From NCBI RefSeq assembly GCF_037975245.1, contig NC_092569.1:4798501-4862500 (forward strand): a stretch of DNA of 64,000 nt. Reading direction: 5' to 3'. Under the pieces are notes generated by a model. That model did not search any database. It was given only the letters and a program-made list of their open reading frames with translations, and had not been told where the DNA came from. A program made the position numbers and the translations under genes. This DNA is from Apostichopus japonicus. Its lineage: Eukaryota; Echinodermata; Holothuroidea; Aspidochirotida; Stichopodidae. Of this stretch, positions 12,061-23,125 are shown piece after piece; the stretch's first letter is position 1, and each line of letters starts with the position of its first letter.

Positions 12061-12398
12061 AATTTGTGGGACACAAAAGTTTGTGTCGAGGATTTAAAGG
12101 GATATTCCAGTGGCAAACACATAACACTTGATATTCTTAAGAGAAAAATATAATAAAGACAATTTTCAGTGAAAACTGTCTAAAGTCATTTAGTTAAATT
12201 ATATTTAGGTATGATGCGAAAGGTTTCATTCACATTATGTTCACATTCATATTCACAATATTAATTTCACATTATCCTACATAAGCCTTACACTGTTTTT
12301 CTTACAGGAGAAGGTGTATAATCTTGTGCTATCTCTTTGTAAGAGGGATCAACACAGTGCACTTAGCTCAACACAGAAAATACTGTGTCCCACAAATT
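12061..12398. mobile_element. Candidate MITE-like element with 15-bp perfect terminal inverted repeats
   Basis: AATTTGTGGGACACA at 12061-12075 is perfectly inverted at 12384-12398, 338 bp apart end to end. The interior is AT-rich and includes TTTAAAGGGATATTCCAG near the left end. A good acceptor (TTTTTCTTACAG ending at 12307) followed by an open segment and a donor-like CTTT/GTAAGA at 12335-12344 lies inside, so part of it could be exonised. No clear target-site duplication is visible, and the inverted repeat may be coincidental. Confidence 0.35.
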
Positions 12399-12424
12399 AT
12401 TTTATTTTTATTTTTTTTTTTTTT

Positions 12425-13204
12425 AGGGGGGGTCCCTTTGCAGTTATAATGCCAAGTAAGTCCTGTAAGAATTTTGGTGAACTAAAGTCCTTAGCAGATT
12501 ATTTTAGGAACCAGAGTTAAATTTCTGTTCTTCAATGGTTTTGTTCATGATACCACAGGATTTATACAGGCAACAGTTTTACAGGAAGCTTTAACAAAAA
12601 TCAAATATTCAATGCAAATAGCAATGATTTCATAAAAACCAACCCTTTTATTCATCACTTAACATATTTACCTGTTAATAATAATGATTGTGTTTGCTTC
12701 TCGAAACCATAATTTTATTGAGATGCAGTGTAAGCATACTGTAGTTAAGGCTATTATAATAATCAGTATATATAATTTGGGTACAAAATGCCAAACACCA
12801 AGCAATACCAAAAGCACAAAACAACTTATGGTCATAGTTTATGCTTACGTATTGAATTTGCCTCTTCGGCTCACGAAAAAAAGGTATTGTTTTCCTTTTG
12901 CTTTCAATTTCTAGTCATCATGTATGTTGTGGTCATGCATTTTACTATCTACATTTCCCACCCATCTAGCCTACATCAAAATTGGTTCTAATTACTTGAC
13001 GATTAAAATCCAGTTGAACCTAGATAAACTAGGCAACCTTTTGATCATATGCAGCCCACTTCCTCTATGATACTATTCATTCGTTGATCATCAACAACAA
13101 CATTACCTCTTGTTATGCTTATAAAAACAACTTGTAAAAACAATTTGCTTCCACTGCAACGAAAACAACAATCTATTTTTCGACTTGGCAGGAAACGTTA
13201 AAAA
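12425..13204. other. Non-coding stretch with isolated splice-like signals
   Basis: A long T-run ending in AG near 12425 is followed about 30 bp later by a good donor (CCAA/GTAAGT), but no frame gives a convincing peptide. Nothing else recognised. Confidence 0.3.
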
Positions 13205-13275
13205 AGGAACCTCTTGATTATATACATATAATATATTATAAATATATATATATATAATATACATATAATACGTTT
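13205..13275. repeat. AT-rich palindromic microsatellite
   Basis: TATACATATAATATATTATA and its near mirror image flank a (TA)n core, so the whole tract can fold on itself. Confidence 0.7.
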
Positions 13276-13572
13276 CCTGGAAAAAAAGATGATATCAAAA
13301 AGGATTTTTGCTGATACTCGAAAAATTGTAAGGCACTTTATAGTACCTAAATAAGTCTTTACTTTGCAGTCACTTTAAAAATTAGATATGTACCTTAATC
13401 TATTGAATGTAAATTAATGTTGTAAATTTTATAATTTTGTAAATTTGACAATTTTAGATGAGATTATATAAATGTTGACCATTATGACAGACAACTTAAA
13501 AACCAGCAAATCAGCCGTGGACAGAATTATTACTAATTTTAATTCTTGTTTGTTTTACACAACTTTCCATAG
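13276..13572. other. Non-coding stretch, nothing recognised
   Basis: AT-rich DNA leading into a pyrimidine-rich acceptor region before 13573. Confidence 0.35.
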
Positions 13573-13631
13573 ATCTACAACAGAGCAACCTTGGAAGTTT
13601 AAGGCTGATCTTCAAAAGAAATACTTCGTTG
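13573..13631 (+). CDS. Putative 59-nt internal exon, unrecognised product
   Basis: The acceptor ends ACAACTTTCCATAG at 13572 after a T-rich tract, and the donor is GTTG/GTAAAA at 13628-13637. The open frame gives STTEQPWKFKADLQKKYF plus one Val, entered with one base of a split codon and left with one base. The frame is also open upstream of the acceptor, but composition there is poorer. If the next exon is the segment at 13962, the phase selects a different frame there from the most protein-like one, so an intermediate exon would be needed. Family unknown. Confidence 0.4.
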
Positions 13632-13961
13632 GTAAAATTATTTGGTTTCAGTCTTCTTGTTCTAGATAAAGACAACTAAAGAAAAATTGAACCATATCTA
13701 ACATCCCTTTCAGCACAAAATCTACAGCAGATGCCCCAGCCTTTTCATTGAGTGAACTGACTCTACATATAAAGAGCTACACATCATTGAGGATGAAAAG
13801 AAAAGGGAAAAAAAAAGCGACAATTTTTTACCATTCATGTGGCAACTGAATTGAATCTAGTCTAATATCTATGTGTGTTGACATAAGGTATTAATGCAGT
13901 TATGTGTACAGGACACTCCACCGTGTGTTTACCCCCGGTGTTTGCATTACCTAGATTACAG

Positions 13962-14069
13962 AAGGACCGAGTGCTCTCACAAAGCAAAATCAAGGAGCAC
14001 TCCTTTCTTGCAATCTGCTTCCGATTTGGAAGAATTTGGGTCGGATGTGTTTGTCTACCTGAGTGACTT
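13962..14069 (+). CDS. Coding-like segment with splice boundaries, unrecognised product
   Basis: An acceptor (GATTACAG ending at 13961) and a strong donor (GACTT/GTGAGT at 14065-14075) bracket 108 nt. The most protein-like frame includes STPFLQSASDLEEFGSDVF and continues upstream to an in-frame ATG near 13890, so an intronless short ORF ending at the TGA inside the donor is an alternative. All three plus frames are open across the exon and a minus-strand frame is open too, so frame assignment is uncertain. The family is not recognised. Confidence 0.32.
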
Positions 14070-14093
14070 GTGAGTATTTGCTGAGGTGAGGCT

Positions 14094-14258
14094 ATGACCC
14101 ACATTTGTTTGGAGAGACGAGGGTTGCGAGTGGCTCGTTCAGGGCATCACTTCAGCTGGTGTAAGGATGGAGAAAAAATTGACGAAGATCAAAGGGTTTA
14201 CGAGCACCGTCTCTCCAATCTTCTCCTCCTGTACATACTAGACTGTCTCGAGAGATAA
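14094..14258 (+). CDS. 54-codon ORF of ordinary protein composition, unrecognised
   Basis: ATG at 14094 to TAA at 14256-14258. The translation includes HHFSWCKDGEKIDEDQRVY followed by a Leu-rich C-terminus. It begins 24 nt after the donor at 14070, so it cannot be in the same transcript as a spliced 13962-14069 exon, but both could belong to one unspliced or pseudogene-like unit. The opposite strand is also open across the same bases (14152-14346). Whether either is translated cannot be told from sequence alone. Confidence 0.25.
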   Translation: MTHICLERRGLRVARSGHHFSWCKDGEKIDEDQRVYEHRLSNLLLLYILDCLER

Positions 14259-14346
14259 TTTTCTCTGCGTTTACAAGAAACGTCAAAGTAAATTGTATTT
14301 TATCACAGTAAAATTTATGGACAGCTGTGATGGCAAATCGTGCCAC

Positions 14347-15020
14347 GGATACCAGTCACACGCTATGTCAATATATGGCTAGGTAATCATTTGAATATTG
14401 AGCTGTATTGATTTCAGGACGTTAGTGTATATATGCATGAGTCTATATCATCCCCAAAAGTGCTTCCTCCGAGAAAAGTTTACCCACGACGATGGCTTAA
14501 AGCACTGGTATTCAAAATGAGGGGGGGGGGGGTGGGGGTGTCACAATCCTTTTCACAGTTGTCAAAATAAAAAATTAGAAGGTCACCAAGAAAATCGGAA
14601 GGAATAGTGCTATATCTTGTGAAAGAAATGTCGAAAAATCTAGAACATAAATTACTTCAAACTTGATATAGCAGAATATCACCATTTTGCAACAAAGTAC
14701 CCTTAATGGTATAACAAATGTCGAAGGGATGGGAATCATACCTCCTCAACCTAGACCCCTTCCCCAGGCCGATCTAGCTACCACTGGGGGGAAGGGGGGG
14801 TTGCAAAGATGATCAAGGTAATAATTGGGGTCACCAGTTTGAATACCAGGGGTTTAAAGAATACCAATGTCTCTTAAACCCACATTCCCTTCCAGAAACA
14901 ATCTTCTTAAAAGCAAAAATGTCTACAAAAGAATCGTTGTATCTCAAGCTAATAAAGCAGCTACTGGAATTACGTCATCTTTTTCTGGATACTGTACCAA
15001 AAGGGAGAGGGAGGTGGGTT
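14347..15020. other. Non-coding stretch, nothing recognised
   Basis: Contains a long G-run at 14520-14541 and a second G-rich tract near 14785-14800. Confidence 0.35.
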
Positions 15021-15090
15021 ACGATGCAAAAGGCTTACCTGTCTGCTCACAACCTTTGCACTGTCGCAGTCTACCATATATAATTAAGGA
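15021..15090 (-). repeat. Partial, inverted copy of the donor-bearing dispersed family
   Basis: Complement of the family's donor end: GGCTTACCTGTCTGCTCACA then ACCTTTGCACTGTCG and a TCTACCAT-like segment. It faces the plus-strand piece at 15118-15185. Confidence 0.55.
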
Positions 15091-15117
15091 TTTTCCAGTC
15101 AGTTATTTAGGTACCCA

Positions 15118-15185
15118 GAAATGGAATGGTAAATTTGGAAAGAGGGTAGTGACCTCGAGAGGAGTCACTCGGGGAGGGGGGGGGG
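15118..15185 (+). repeat. 5'-half fragment of the dispersed family
   Basis: GAATGGTAAATTTGGAAAGA followed by GGGTAGTGACC and GAGTCACTCGGGG matches the family's non-donor half. It ends in a long G-run. Confidence 0.45.
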
Positions 15186-16977
15186 GGGTTTACAGCTAGT
15201 TCAATAAAGTTACAAGTCATTATGAGCTATAGGTATATAGAATAGATAGGAATGAATTAAATTAGGCTTTTACAAAAGGTTTTTTTTCTTTTTACCTCCA
15301 GTCGGATCCTTATGAATGTTCATTTCTGGTGAAATAAATCAATGGGATGCTCTAAATTCTTAGCCATTTCTTTGAGTAATAGTAAGAGAAATTTGGGTTA
15401 AACTTGCGTAACAGTCGGAACACACACACACATCTGTCGTGAAAGTCACCATTTTAAGACCTTAACCCTAGATGTTAATAGTTTTTCAAACATGGCATCA
15501 TATTCTACGTGCCTGATATCCTCCTCACAAGACCGGTTCCTACAGTACGTATCATCACAGCTAATCTTCGTATTCATAATCCTTGATCAATTTACTGGGA
15601 AAAAAAACTCATGGTTATGCTAACTGGCAAGAAAAAAGGGAAAAAAGGAAAGAAAATGGCAAAAGCCTGCACTTCCATGGTTGAGTATAGGTAACCCAAG
15701 CGCTTAATGCTTCCTATTGCCTTCACCAAGCCAATGGTGAGAAGATTTTGGAGATTAGAGTGGTGCCCCCGACGGAAAATATGATGCAGAGCTGATGAAA
15801 TTAAGCAGAAAATTGGGAAACATTTTTCTTGGGGGCCCTTTAGGTTTGATATTGAAAATACATAGTCAAAGCAAAAGTGATAGCTTATCAGATTATGAAG
15901 AAAGAAGAACGGAAAAGAAAAATAGAAAAAAAAAATAAAGCGGAAAAAGAAAAAATACAGAAATGAGTCTCATCTTAATTATGGAATAACTTGATTATAC
16001 TTCACGAAAGTCTAGCACAGCCAGATATATTACTTTTCTTCCCCGGGTGTATGCGTAAAGAAAGATGATTCCATAACCCCCCAAAAATTGCTGCCTTTAC
16101 AGGAGAGCAGAAAATAAATTTATGTAGAAAACTTTATGAACAGAGATGGAAGGAAGCAAGCACGATACCAACTTTTTTTTCAAATCTGCACGTTTATCCT
16201 TGGCCGGGTTCATTATACATTCGAATATGTTAAATTTACATATATCGGAAAAGATGATTCTGTATGGAAAAGGTCTATGGGGTTTTCTTGGAGTGATGAA
16301 GTGAGAGAAAAATAGCAGGGCAAAAGTGAAACCCCAACACAGTTCAGCTGTACAAAGCAATTATCCGGAGCAACATTTCAAAGAATAATATTCCCTAAAC
16401 TGACATAATTTGGAATTCAAAATCTGAAGGAAAGATGCCTTGTCTAGAGAGGATAAAAACAGTGCAGAGGTGAGGGTTTTATTTATTTACATTTCTTGAG
16501 GCATATTACAGAATTATAACTTTGAGGCAGATATGTTACAGACATGTTATAGAAAAACTCAAAAGTTGAGTGATAGTCATGTTGCCATTTTTCTTATACC
16601 TCTAGAAGGCTCCTTTAAGGCTATATCAATGCATGATGACGATTCCCCTCGTCAGCGGAAGCCTTGACGTAGATGTTAATCCATTGTTTTATAGCTTCTA
16701 ATAACTCAACGACATAGATTGTTTTATAGCTTCTAATAACTCAACCAACATACAGTATACAGTATGTTCAAGATTTTATCCTTATGTGAGGTATTCAACA
16801 CCATTTGTCTTTGAAACAAATTTGTAATGTCATAAAATTGTCAACTTTGTCATTTAATTGAGTCCATAAAGGTCTTAACTTTCCTATTGAGTTTTGTGTG
16901 GCATCTGAGGAACTGACCTCAAAGGTCTTTGTATTAGACTATGTAGTCCAGTCACTTTAATAGATGAACCTCAGTTG
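15186..16977. other. Non-coding stretch, nothing recognised
   Basis: A/T-rich, with a small 35-bp tandem duplication at 16683-16752 (TTGTTTTATAGCTTCTAATA twice). No credible exon. Confidence 0.35.
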
Positions 16978-17352
16978 CTTAAAGGCATTAAAGACTTGTC
17001 CCAAACAGCGTGCCGCCATCTGAAAAAGTAAACTTTCCGTTGCTTGCAAGTGACGTTTTGTTCGTGTCGCCACAACATGCAGACAGTACAGTAATGAAAC
17101 GTGATACCTTGTTATCTTTAGCTGGACCTGAGATGTCCATCGCTGTATTGTTTGTACACTGTGCTGTGGGTATTGACCGCAGCTGTATGTAAAGACTGTA
17201 CACTAGTGTCTAATTACCGATGGTAGCAAGCTGTGTGTGTATTTTCTGGGATCCTGGTGGTGTCTAACACTTCTGTTACACCTCATTCGAAACTAGGTCA
17301 GATTACCGGCATTAGACCTTTGTTTTTGCGCGAGTCTTCACACCCTTTAAAG
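16978..17352. mobile_element. Candidate MITE with TTAA target sites
   Basis: The left end reads TTAA-AGGCATTAAAGACTTG and the right end CGAGTCTTCACACCCT-TTAA. The 16-bp ends are inverted copies of each other with 11 of 16 matches, and TTAA sits immediately outside both. TTAA duplication is typical of piggyBac and Kolobok DNA transposons, so a non-autonomous member of such a class is likely. The interior is GC-richer than its flanks and has short open frames on both strands (17010-17192, 16988-17203) but no transposase motif. Confidence 0.4.
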
Positions 17353-18303
17353 GGTCATTCTCAAAAAAAAATGTAAAAGTGCTATAGCAATCTAGCAGCT
17401 TTGACTGATAACAGGTTTTTTTTAACTGTCTACAACAGTTCCAAATAAATTTTGTCCCTAAAGTCATCCGTTATAAGAAGGAAAGAATTTACAAGTTACC
17501 ATAGTAACATACAGCCCACTGTAGCCATAGTGCAATATCTCAAGTAAGTGCTATGTCCTTGTTGTAGTTACACATTTATTTGTTTCTTGTTTTCCATCTC
17601 TTAGTTTGAATGAATAATGTCAAATTTCTTTCGAGCTGGTGACCAGAACTGTTCCTTAGGGTCTGCTTGTAACAGTGTGTTTGATAATACTACCGTGATG
17701 TGTAATATTAGACAATAGGCCTAAGTTGATTGGCTGACAAGTTAATAGTAAGCCTATTGTTCAAATAGCAGTGAGCGAATGAGCCACTCGCCAAAATGTC
17801 GCATTTTATGCTCGCCAGCCTCCAAATTCCACTCGCCACTGGCGAGTTGGCGACTGTATTCGTAGAGGCCTGTACCTTGCTAGAGCTAATTCAGTCACAT
17901 TATGTATTTAACCTTTGACCTTATCAGACAAACCTTACCCAAACAATCAGACAGATAGTTCAACAGACATCCACTGGGATTTAGTTGTCCTTTCTAAGGT
18001 ATGAGCTACAAAAGGAAAGTAACGGGCGGAGCCTTTCAAGGAATACTTGTATCCTGTGTATCACAATGCATTGTCCATCGGTGTTATATTGTGCTTTATG
18101 CAGTGATGATGAAATTAACATGAACATGTGTCTAGTGGCTCTATAGAAATACAATCCCTTTGGTCCTAGTAGTAGTGGGTGACATTAGGGTGAAGGTAGG
18201 AATTTGGGCCAACATCAGAAACTATCAACCTAGAAATCTGTAGAATGTTATTCAGATGATTTAAAAATCCAGCCAGAAAGATGTGTTATGTATGTATGTA
18301 TGC
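17353..18303. other. Non-coding stretch, nothing recognised
   Basis: Includes a GC-rich palindrome (CTCGCCACTGGCGAG, about 17833-17847) inside a patch rich in CTCGCC motifs. No gene identified. Confidence 0.35.
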
Positions 18304-18450
18304 GTATGGAATGGAGGATTTGGTGGGAAAGAGGGCAGTGACCCTGAGATAGCCACTGGGGGCGCAATGCAAGAATATTAATACAAGTGGGTTACATAGG
18401 CTAGGCATATATGGAGACAGGTAAGAGAGGCATTGAAATACAAATAAAGC
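18304..18450 (+). repeat. Diverged near-full copy of the dispersed family
   Basis: Starts ATGGAATGGAGGATTTGG, then AGAGGGCAGTGACCC, GGGGGCGCAATGCAAG, and ends GGAGACAGGTAAGAGAGG. Order and spacing follow the consensus. Confidence 0.6.
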
Positions 18451-19739
18451 CCTCCATCGGTTACAAACTTTGTGATACAGTTTCAAGTTCAATTGAATTA
18501 GCAAACAATTGAGGGCATATGAAATTTATCAATTTTATAAAAATTCTGTGGGTTCAAATATTTCAAAGGTGCCCGCCCTTCCCTTTAGTCAGTTTTTGTT
18601 TTAGTAGGCAGTTTGAAGATCACTAGGATATCAGACATCAGCAGACATATCATTCCTGAATAATGGATTAGGGATATAAATAAAGTCTGGCACTCACGAT
18701 ACTGTACGTAACAAGAACAGGATTACATGTAGTTGCCATATATACTAGAAAACCTGAAATATAACTTAGGTCAGTACTTGGTGGATTGAGTGGAAAATTG
18801 TAAAAACTGAAGGAAAAATATTCTGCGGTAAGAAATGCCTAGAAATATTTGTTATCAGTTTTGACTAAGTCTCTTATACATGAAGTTCCCTTCCATCTAA
18901 TATGCTACTAATATGTATGCTAATTGTATGCTAATCAATCAGTAATACAAATCTATAACAAACCAGTTCATTACTGTTTTTGGACTGAATGTCACAAATT
19001 TGGTTCTTAATATATTCACACAAAAAACGAAAGGAAGAAATGCAGAAATGCAGAAAATAAATATTTCATACCTTGTAGATTTTTGTAAATGAAAATTATG
19101 GATGAACGTCAATATCATTCAAGCAAACATAGTAAAACTTAACGATAGCACGCATCAGTTTCTTTCTTGGAAATCATTTTTCAACCAGCAGCTGCTGGTC
19201 AAAGTATTTCCATTTACCAATGTTGTACAAGGGAGACGATAGTTGCAATAAATGACTGAGGAAGTGTTTAACCATGCAGAAAACAAAAATATTTAGTGGT
19301 TCTGATATCCTAAACAAATTCATAGTATGGTAAGCCATACATGTTAATATTCATGAACTTGTGCACATCAAAATGAAGAGGATTATTATTACCACGGATC
19401 AGTTATCATGTTCACAAAGTCTATTTAGTGACATATGTAGTAAAATGCATGAATATTAATGAGGTCTAATTTTATGATCTCATAAACATGTATCTATATA
19501 AATACATTGTATTTATACATGTACATATTTATAAAACTAATTAAAGAAACTATATCAGAAATCTCTGATTAAGATTTTCACGAATATTCATGATATGCCC
19601 ACAAAAAAAACATGGCAGATTGTATGAATGTAAATGTGACAGACCTAATGATGGAAACCATGGAATATTTGGTTTTGTCTTGTGTATAAAAGCCGTTTCT
19701 TGCAGTTTGATGAATAAATGTGCTTATTATGTACCACAA
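18451..19739. other. Non-coding stretch, nothing recognised
   Basis: AT-rich. Related copies of TTAATATTCATGA or its complement occur near 19343, 19449 and 19581, with another in the repeat at 19770. Confidence 0.35.
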
Positions 19740-19905
19740 TCAGTTCAGTATGAACCAAACCCCACCCCCTCATTAATATTCATGAGATGAGAACCAAGAA
19801 CAATAGGGCATACCTACTCCTTATGGGAAGTCAATCTACCAAGTATTACATTGATTCATATGGTGGTTGTTGAGGTTTCCTGTTTACAAGCTGTTTTTGA
19901 CAATT
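19740..19905 (+). repeat. Dispersed repeat, copy 1 of a nearby pair
   Basis: Shares CTCATTAATAT, GATGRGAACCAARAACAA, an AGGGCA segment and TGGTTGTTGAG with 20050-20215, in the same order and spacing, about 300 bp away. Confidence 0.55.
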
Positions 19906-20049
19906 TCCCATTGTGTCCCATCCATTTAATGAAAATTATGAGGTAAATTTGTTCTTTGTTCATACTATGCAATTAAATCACCATACCAAGTAAAAACTAA
20001 ATTGAACATAAGGTTGAACTGATATTGACTTTTTAAAAAAATGAATGGC

Positions 20050-20235
20050 AAGCTCTGCCCACTCATTAATATGCGCAAGATGGGAACCAAAAACAACAAC
20101 AGGGCACATCTATTCATCATGGGGCATCTAACTACCATGTATGACTATTATTCAACCTGTGGTTGTTGAGATATTGTTTTTACAAGCTAGCCGTCACAAA
20201 CACACATACAGACACGATATACATACATACATGAT
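20050..20235 (+). repeat. Dispersed repeat, copy 2, with CA-rich 3' tail
   Basis: After the shared body it reads GAGATATTGTTTTTACAAGC, then CGTCACAAACACACATACAG and ACACGATATACATACATAC. Ends of this kind are common on invertebrate non-LTR-derived short repeats, but I cannot name the family. Confidence 0.5.
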
Positions 20236-20609
20236 ATATCATCTCCTTATCAAACAATGATTACAGTGAAACTTTTTACAGTTTACACAGTTAGTTTTGT
20301 GAATAATTCTGCACATTATATTTTATCATTTATTTGGAAAGCACAGACTGTGCACAGTTTATGGTGTAAACAAAGGAAATTGACGCTCTCTCATAGTTTA
20401 CATTATTGTACTTATCATTTATTTTGGAGACTTTTCTTGGAAAGTTGCTTGGCTAGTTGGGCCATAAATTGACAAGAATTCAAGGAACTACCTATCTAGG
20501 CAGTCACAAGTTGCAGATGTTATTGTAATCACTTTTAATCGGTTAGTAATTTTGTAGGAGTAGGAAGTTATACTTTGTGGTTCAGAAGGTCAGCTTTGTT
20601 CATCAGTTT
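20236..20609. other. Non-coding stretch, nothing recognised
   Basis: AT-rich unique DNA. The open frame at 20257-20472 has no supporting signal. Confidence 0.35.
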
Positions 20610-20740
20610 TGTTTGTATGGGTGTACTGTAGTATGCGTGTTTGTGTGTATGAATGTGTGTTTGTATGTATGTAAGTACATACGTATGCGTGTGTGCGTGT
20701 GTGCCTGCGTGCGTGTGCGTACGTAAGTATGTATAGAGAT
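20610..20740 (+). repeat. TG-rich microsatellite
   Basis: Interrupted (TG)n, (TGTA)n and (TGCG)n runs. The minus-strand His/Thr-rich open frame is an artefact. Confidence 0.8.
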
Positions 20741-20823
20741 CTGGTCTGGTCAAGCGTGGTTGGGTATTACATTAGATTTGTTATGGAGTATGCATATAAG
20801 TCGGAATACATGGCATACTGATA

Positions 20824-20870
20824 TGGTGTGGTGTGGTGTGGTGTGGTGTGGTGTGGTGTGGTATAGTATG
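20824..20870 (+). repeat. Pentanucleotide (GGTGT)n repeat
   Basis: Perfect GGTGT repeats for about eight units, then decaying into GGTATAGTATGG. Confidence 0.85.
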
Positions 20871-21829
20871 GTACATGGTAATCACATTGCCAAAATGTTC
20901 ACACTTTTCTATCTATTTTATATAGCTTCCTAGACCTGGGATTATATTTCACTATCATAGGTAATGAAGAATGCATTATATTATACAATTTAGCATAAAT
21001 AAATTAACTGTAATCACTTCAGAAATTGTATGGGAAGATATTGTGTAATGGAAAACATTTAACACAATTGCAGGTAACATATCCCTAAACTTTTTTACAG
21101 GTAATTAAGGAGTTCTATATATACTGAAAACAGAAACATAACCTTTCAGTAGAACATGATCTGCAGTCATTCATGTTTCTAGATGGTTTTGGATATGCTC
21201 TTGTTAATAGAGGGCAGCAAATTCATATGGCACTTAGGGAGCACTCAAGCCGTTTTACAGGGAGGGTAAGAATGATGATAAGGTCACGAATGGTTATAAT
21301 AGATAATCATTGATTCTTCCAACATAGCAACAAACGAAATCACAAGCATGATTTATGTCGGGAAAAAAAATTGAGAAATTAACCACCGATGGAATGCCAA
21401 ATTTTCTTTATCTTCTGTCTGTTTAATGGAAAAACCAATTTCTCCAAATAAATTGAGATTTAGCACTCCAGGAATTCTTGGGCTCTTAGCTAATTTCTTT
21501 CCCAAAGTGTTTTTAAATCATCAGGATATGACATATTACTTGACATATATACAAGTGTTGCTGACTTCAAAGATAGACTTTGGGAGGGTATATAATTGGT
21601 TCCATATTTCAGAGAAGTAATGGGTATACCGTGCTAGATGGTGGCAGGAATTTCTCATTTTTGAAGAAATCATTTCTCTTTCTCAGCTGTCAAATCTGCA
21701 CAGCTCACAAACAGTATATAATGAAATACGGGTAATACATTTTGTTACATGGTAAATTTTAACTGTTTCAGAAAGGCTCTATGTAGTGACTCACAATGGA
21801 ATGAGAAGAGCTAATTTTTTTTTTCTCAG
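20871..21829. other. Non-coding stretch, nothing recognised
   Basis: AT-rich unique DNA ending in the pyrimidine tract before 21830. Confidence 0.35.
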
Positions 21830-21898
21830 GGAACAGAGAGAGGATGGAGTGATCCCAAAAGTGACGGCATGATTCATCACTTCATCATCACTACATGA
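21830..21898 (+). CDS. Possible terminal exon, unrecognised
   Basis: A strong acceptor (nine T, then CTCAG at 21825-21829) opens a frame reading TERGWSDPKSDGMIHHF that reaches TGA at 21896-21898. No donor is needed if it is the last exon. It is only 22 codons, the other two frames stop early, and no upstream exon is identified. Confidence 0.22.
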   Translation, partial: GTERGWSDPKSDGMIHHFIITT

Positions 21899-22920
21899 GT
21901 ACAAAAGGGTTCACCATGCTGTAAACGCTACTATAACAACGAGATTGATATAACAAAGAAAGAGATCGATTGATCAATGAAATCAATCGATACATCTGGA
22001 ACTTTTATTTGTGTTATTGTTCAGATTAATTTACACATATATGACTATCAATTGAACAAAAACCCACAAGTCAGTAATTTAATAATATTACTAAATACAG
22101 CAAAATATTAAATAATTGCAATGGTAAAATCTCTCCTTATTCAACAGGAAAAAAACAAAATCATGGATTTTTGTCAGGTCTATTACTCTAATCAGTTTAT
22201 ACTGTAAATATTAAATTAAAAAGGCAAATTAATAATTTATCTGGCATTTATTATTACAGAAACCACTTTTCTTCCCCTCCCCTTGTATTTACTTTATTTT
22301 TTTTTATTTTTTGGTTTCAAGTTTATTTGGAGGATGTCACTGTAAATTAAGTTTTCTCCCATGTATGCTCTCAAAATCATCCAAAAGTAAACACAACCAA
22401 TATTAAAAAGTGAATAAAAATTATTATATCATTGAAATTTACTTCTCGCTTCGCAGGTTGCCTCTTCCACTAGTTCTTTGAAGTGCAATTGATTTTTTTT
22501 TTGTGGAAATCTAGGTAGGGTGGAGGGAAGGAGAGGGGTTCAAGGAAAAGGGTGGATTTCATTTAAAAGAAAGCTTAACCATAGACAACCCATTCATATT
22601 CAGCTCAGAGCAGACAAGACCACTTTGATGATTAAGGAATGTTGCAGAATATGTTTATTCATTAAAATTTCTTTATTTTTGTCCTTGGTTTCTTTGAGAA
22701 TATTTATTTCATATTTATTAGAATACTGGTGATAACATATATGTCCTCATATTTATAAAAGACAGCCTTTAGGTGAAAATTTCTTGATATATACAGCCAT
22801 GATTTCTTCACGGCTTAGTATGGCAATCATATTAAGAAGTTATTCTGGATACATGTGCATATGGGATATATATTGAAAACGTAATGAGTTGGAAAATTTA
22901 GAACGTTCAGTGAAAAAACT
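21899..22920. other. Non-coding stretch with one small hairpin
   Basis: ATCGATTGAT at 21965-21974 is perfectly inverted at 21982-21991 around a 7-nt loop. Otherwise AT-rich DNA with nothing recognised. Confidence 0.35.
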
Positions 22921-22925
22921 TCCAG

Positions 22926-22962
22926 CCTCCACCGGGATTCGAACCCGGGCCTCCCGCTTTAT
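22926..22962 (-). ncRNA. tRNA-like 3' segment (B box / T arm)
   Basis: On the minus strand the T-arm reads CCCGGGTTCGAATCCCGG, a complete stem-loop with a perfect B box (GGTTCGAATCC), followed by TGGAGGC like an acceptor strand. No D arm or 5' acceptor strand is found upstream, so this is a tRNA-derived fragment or the head of a SINE rather than a working tRNA. Confidence 0.4.
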
Positions 22963-23106
22963 TGTATGTCCAGAGGTTCAAAACCGGTAAGAACGGTCGC
23001 AATTCCACTGTTGGTGTTTGTCACCTGTATCGAACAATACTAGTTCTGTTTTTGGTGACATATTTGCCTTACTCTAGAGATCAAACATGATTCTAACCAA
23101 CTCGAA

Positions 23107-23125
23107 TATATATATATATATATAA
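23107..23125. repeat. (TA)n microsatellite
   Basis: A short uninterrupted TA run in AT-rich DNA. Confidence 0.8.

Noticed and set aside
14867-15199. 110-codon plus-strand frame
   Set aside because: Runs through two fragments of the dispersed repeat family and a G-run.
17770-17870. CTCGCC-rich patch with a palindrome as a possible conserved exon
   Set aside because: Open on the minus strand but too short and without splice sites; left as unique DNA.
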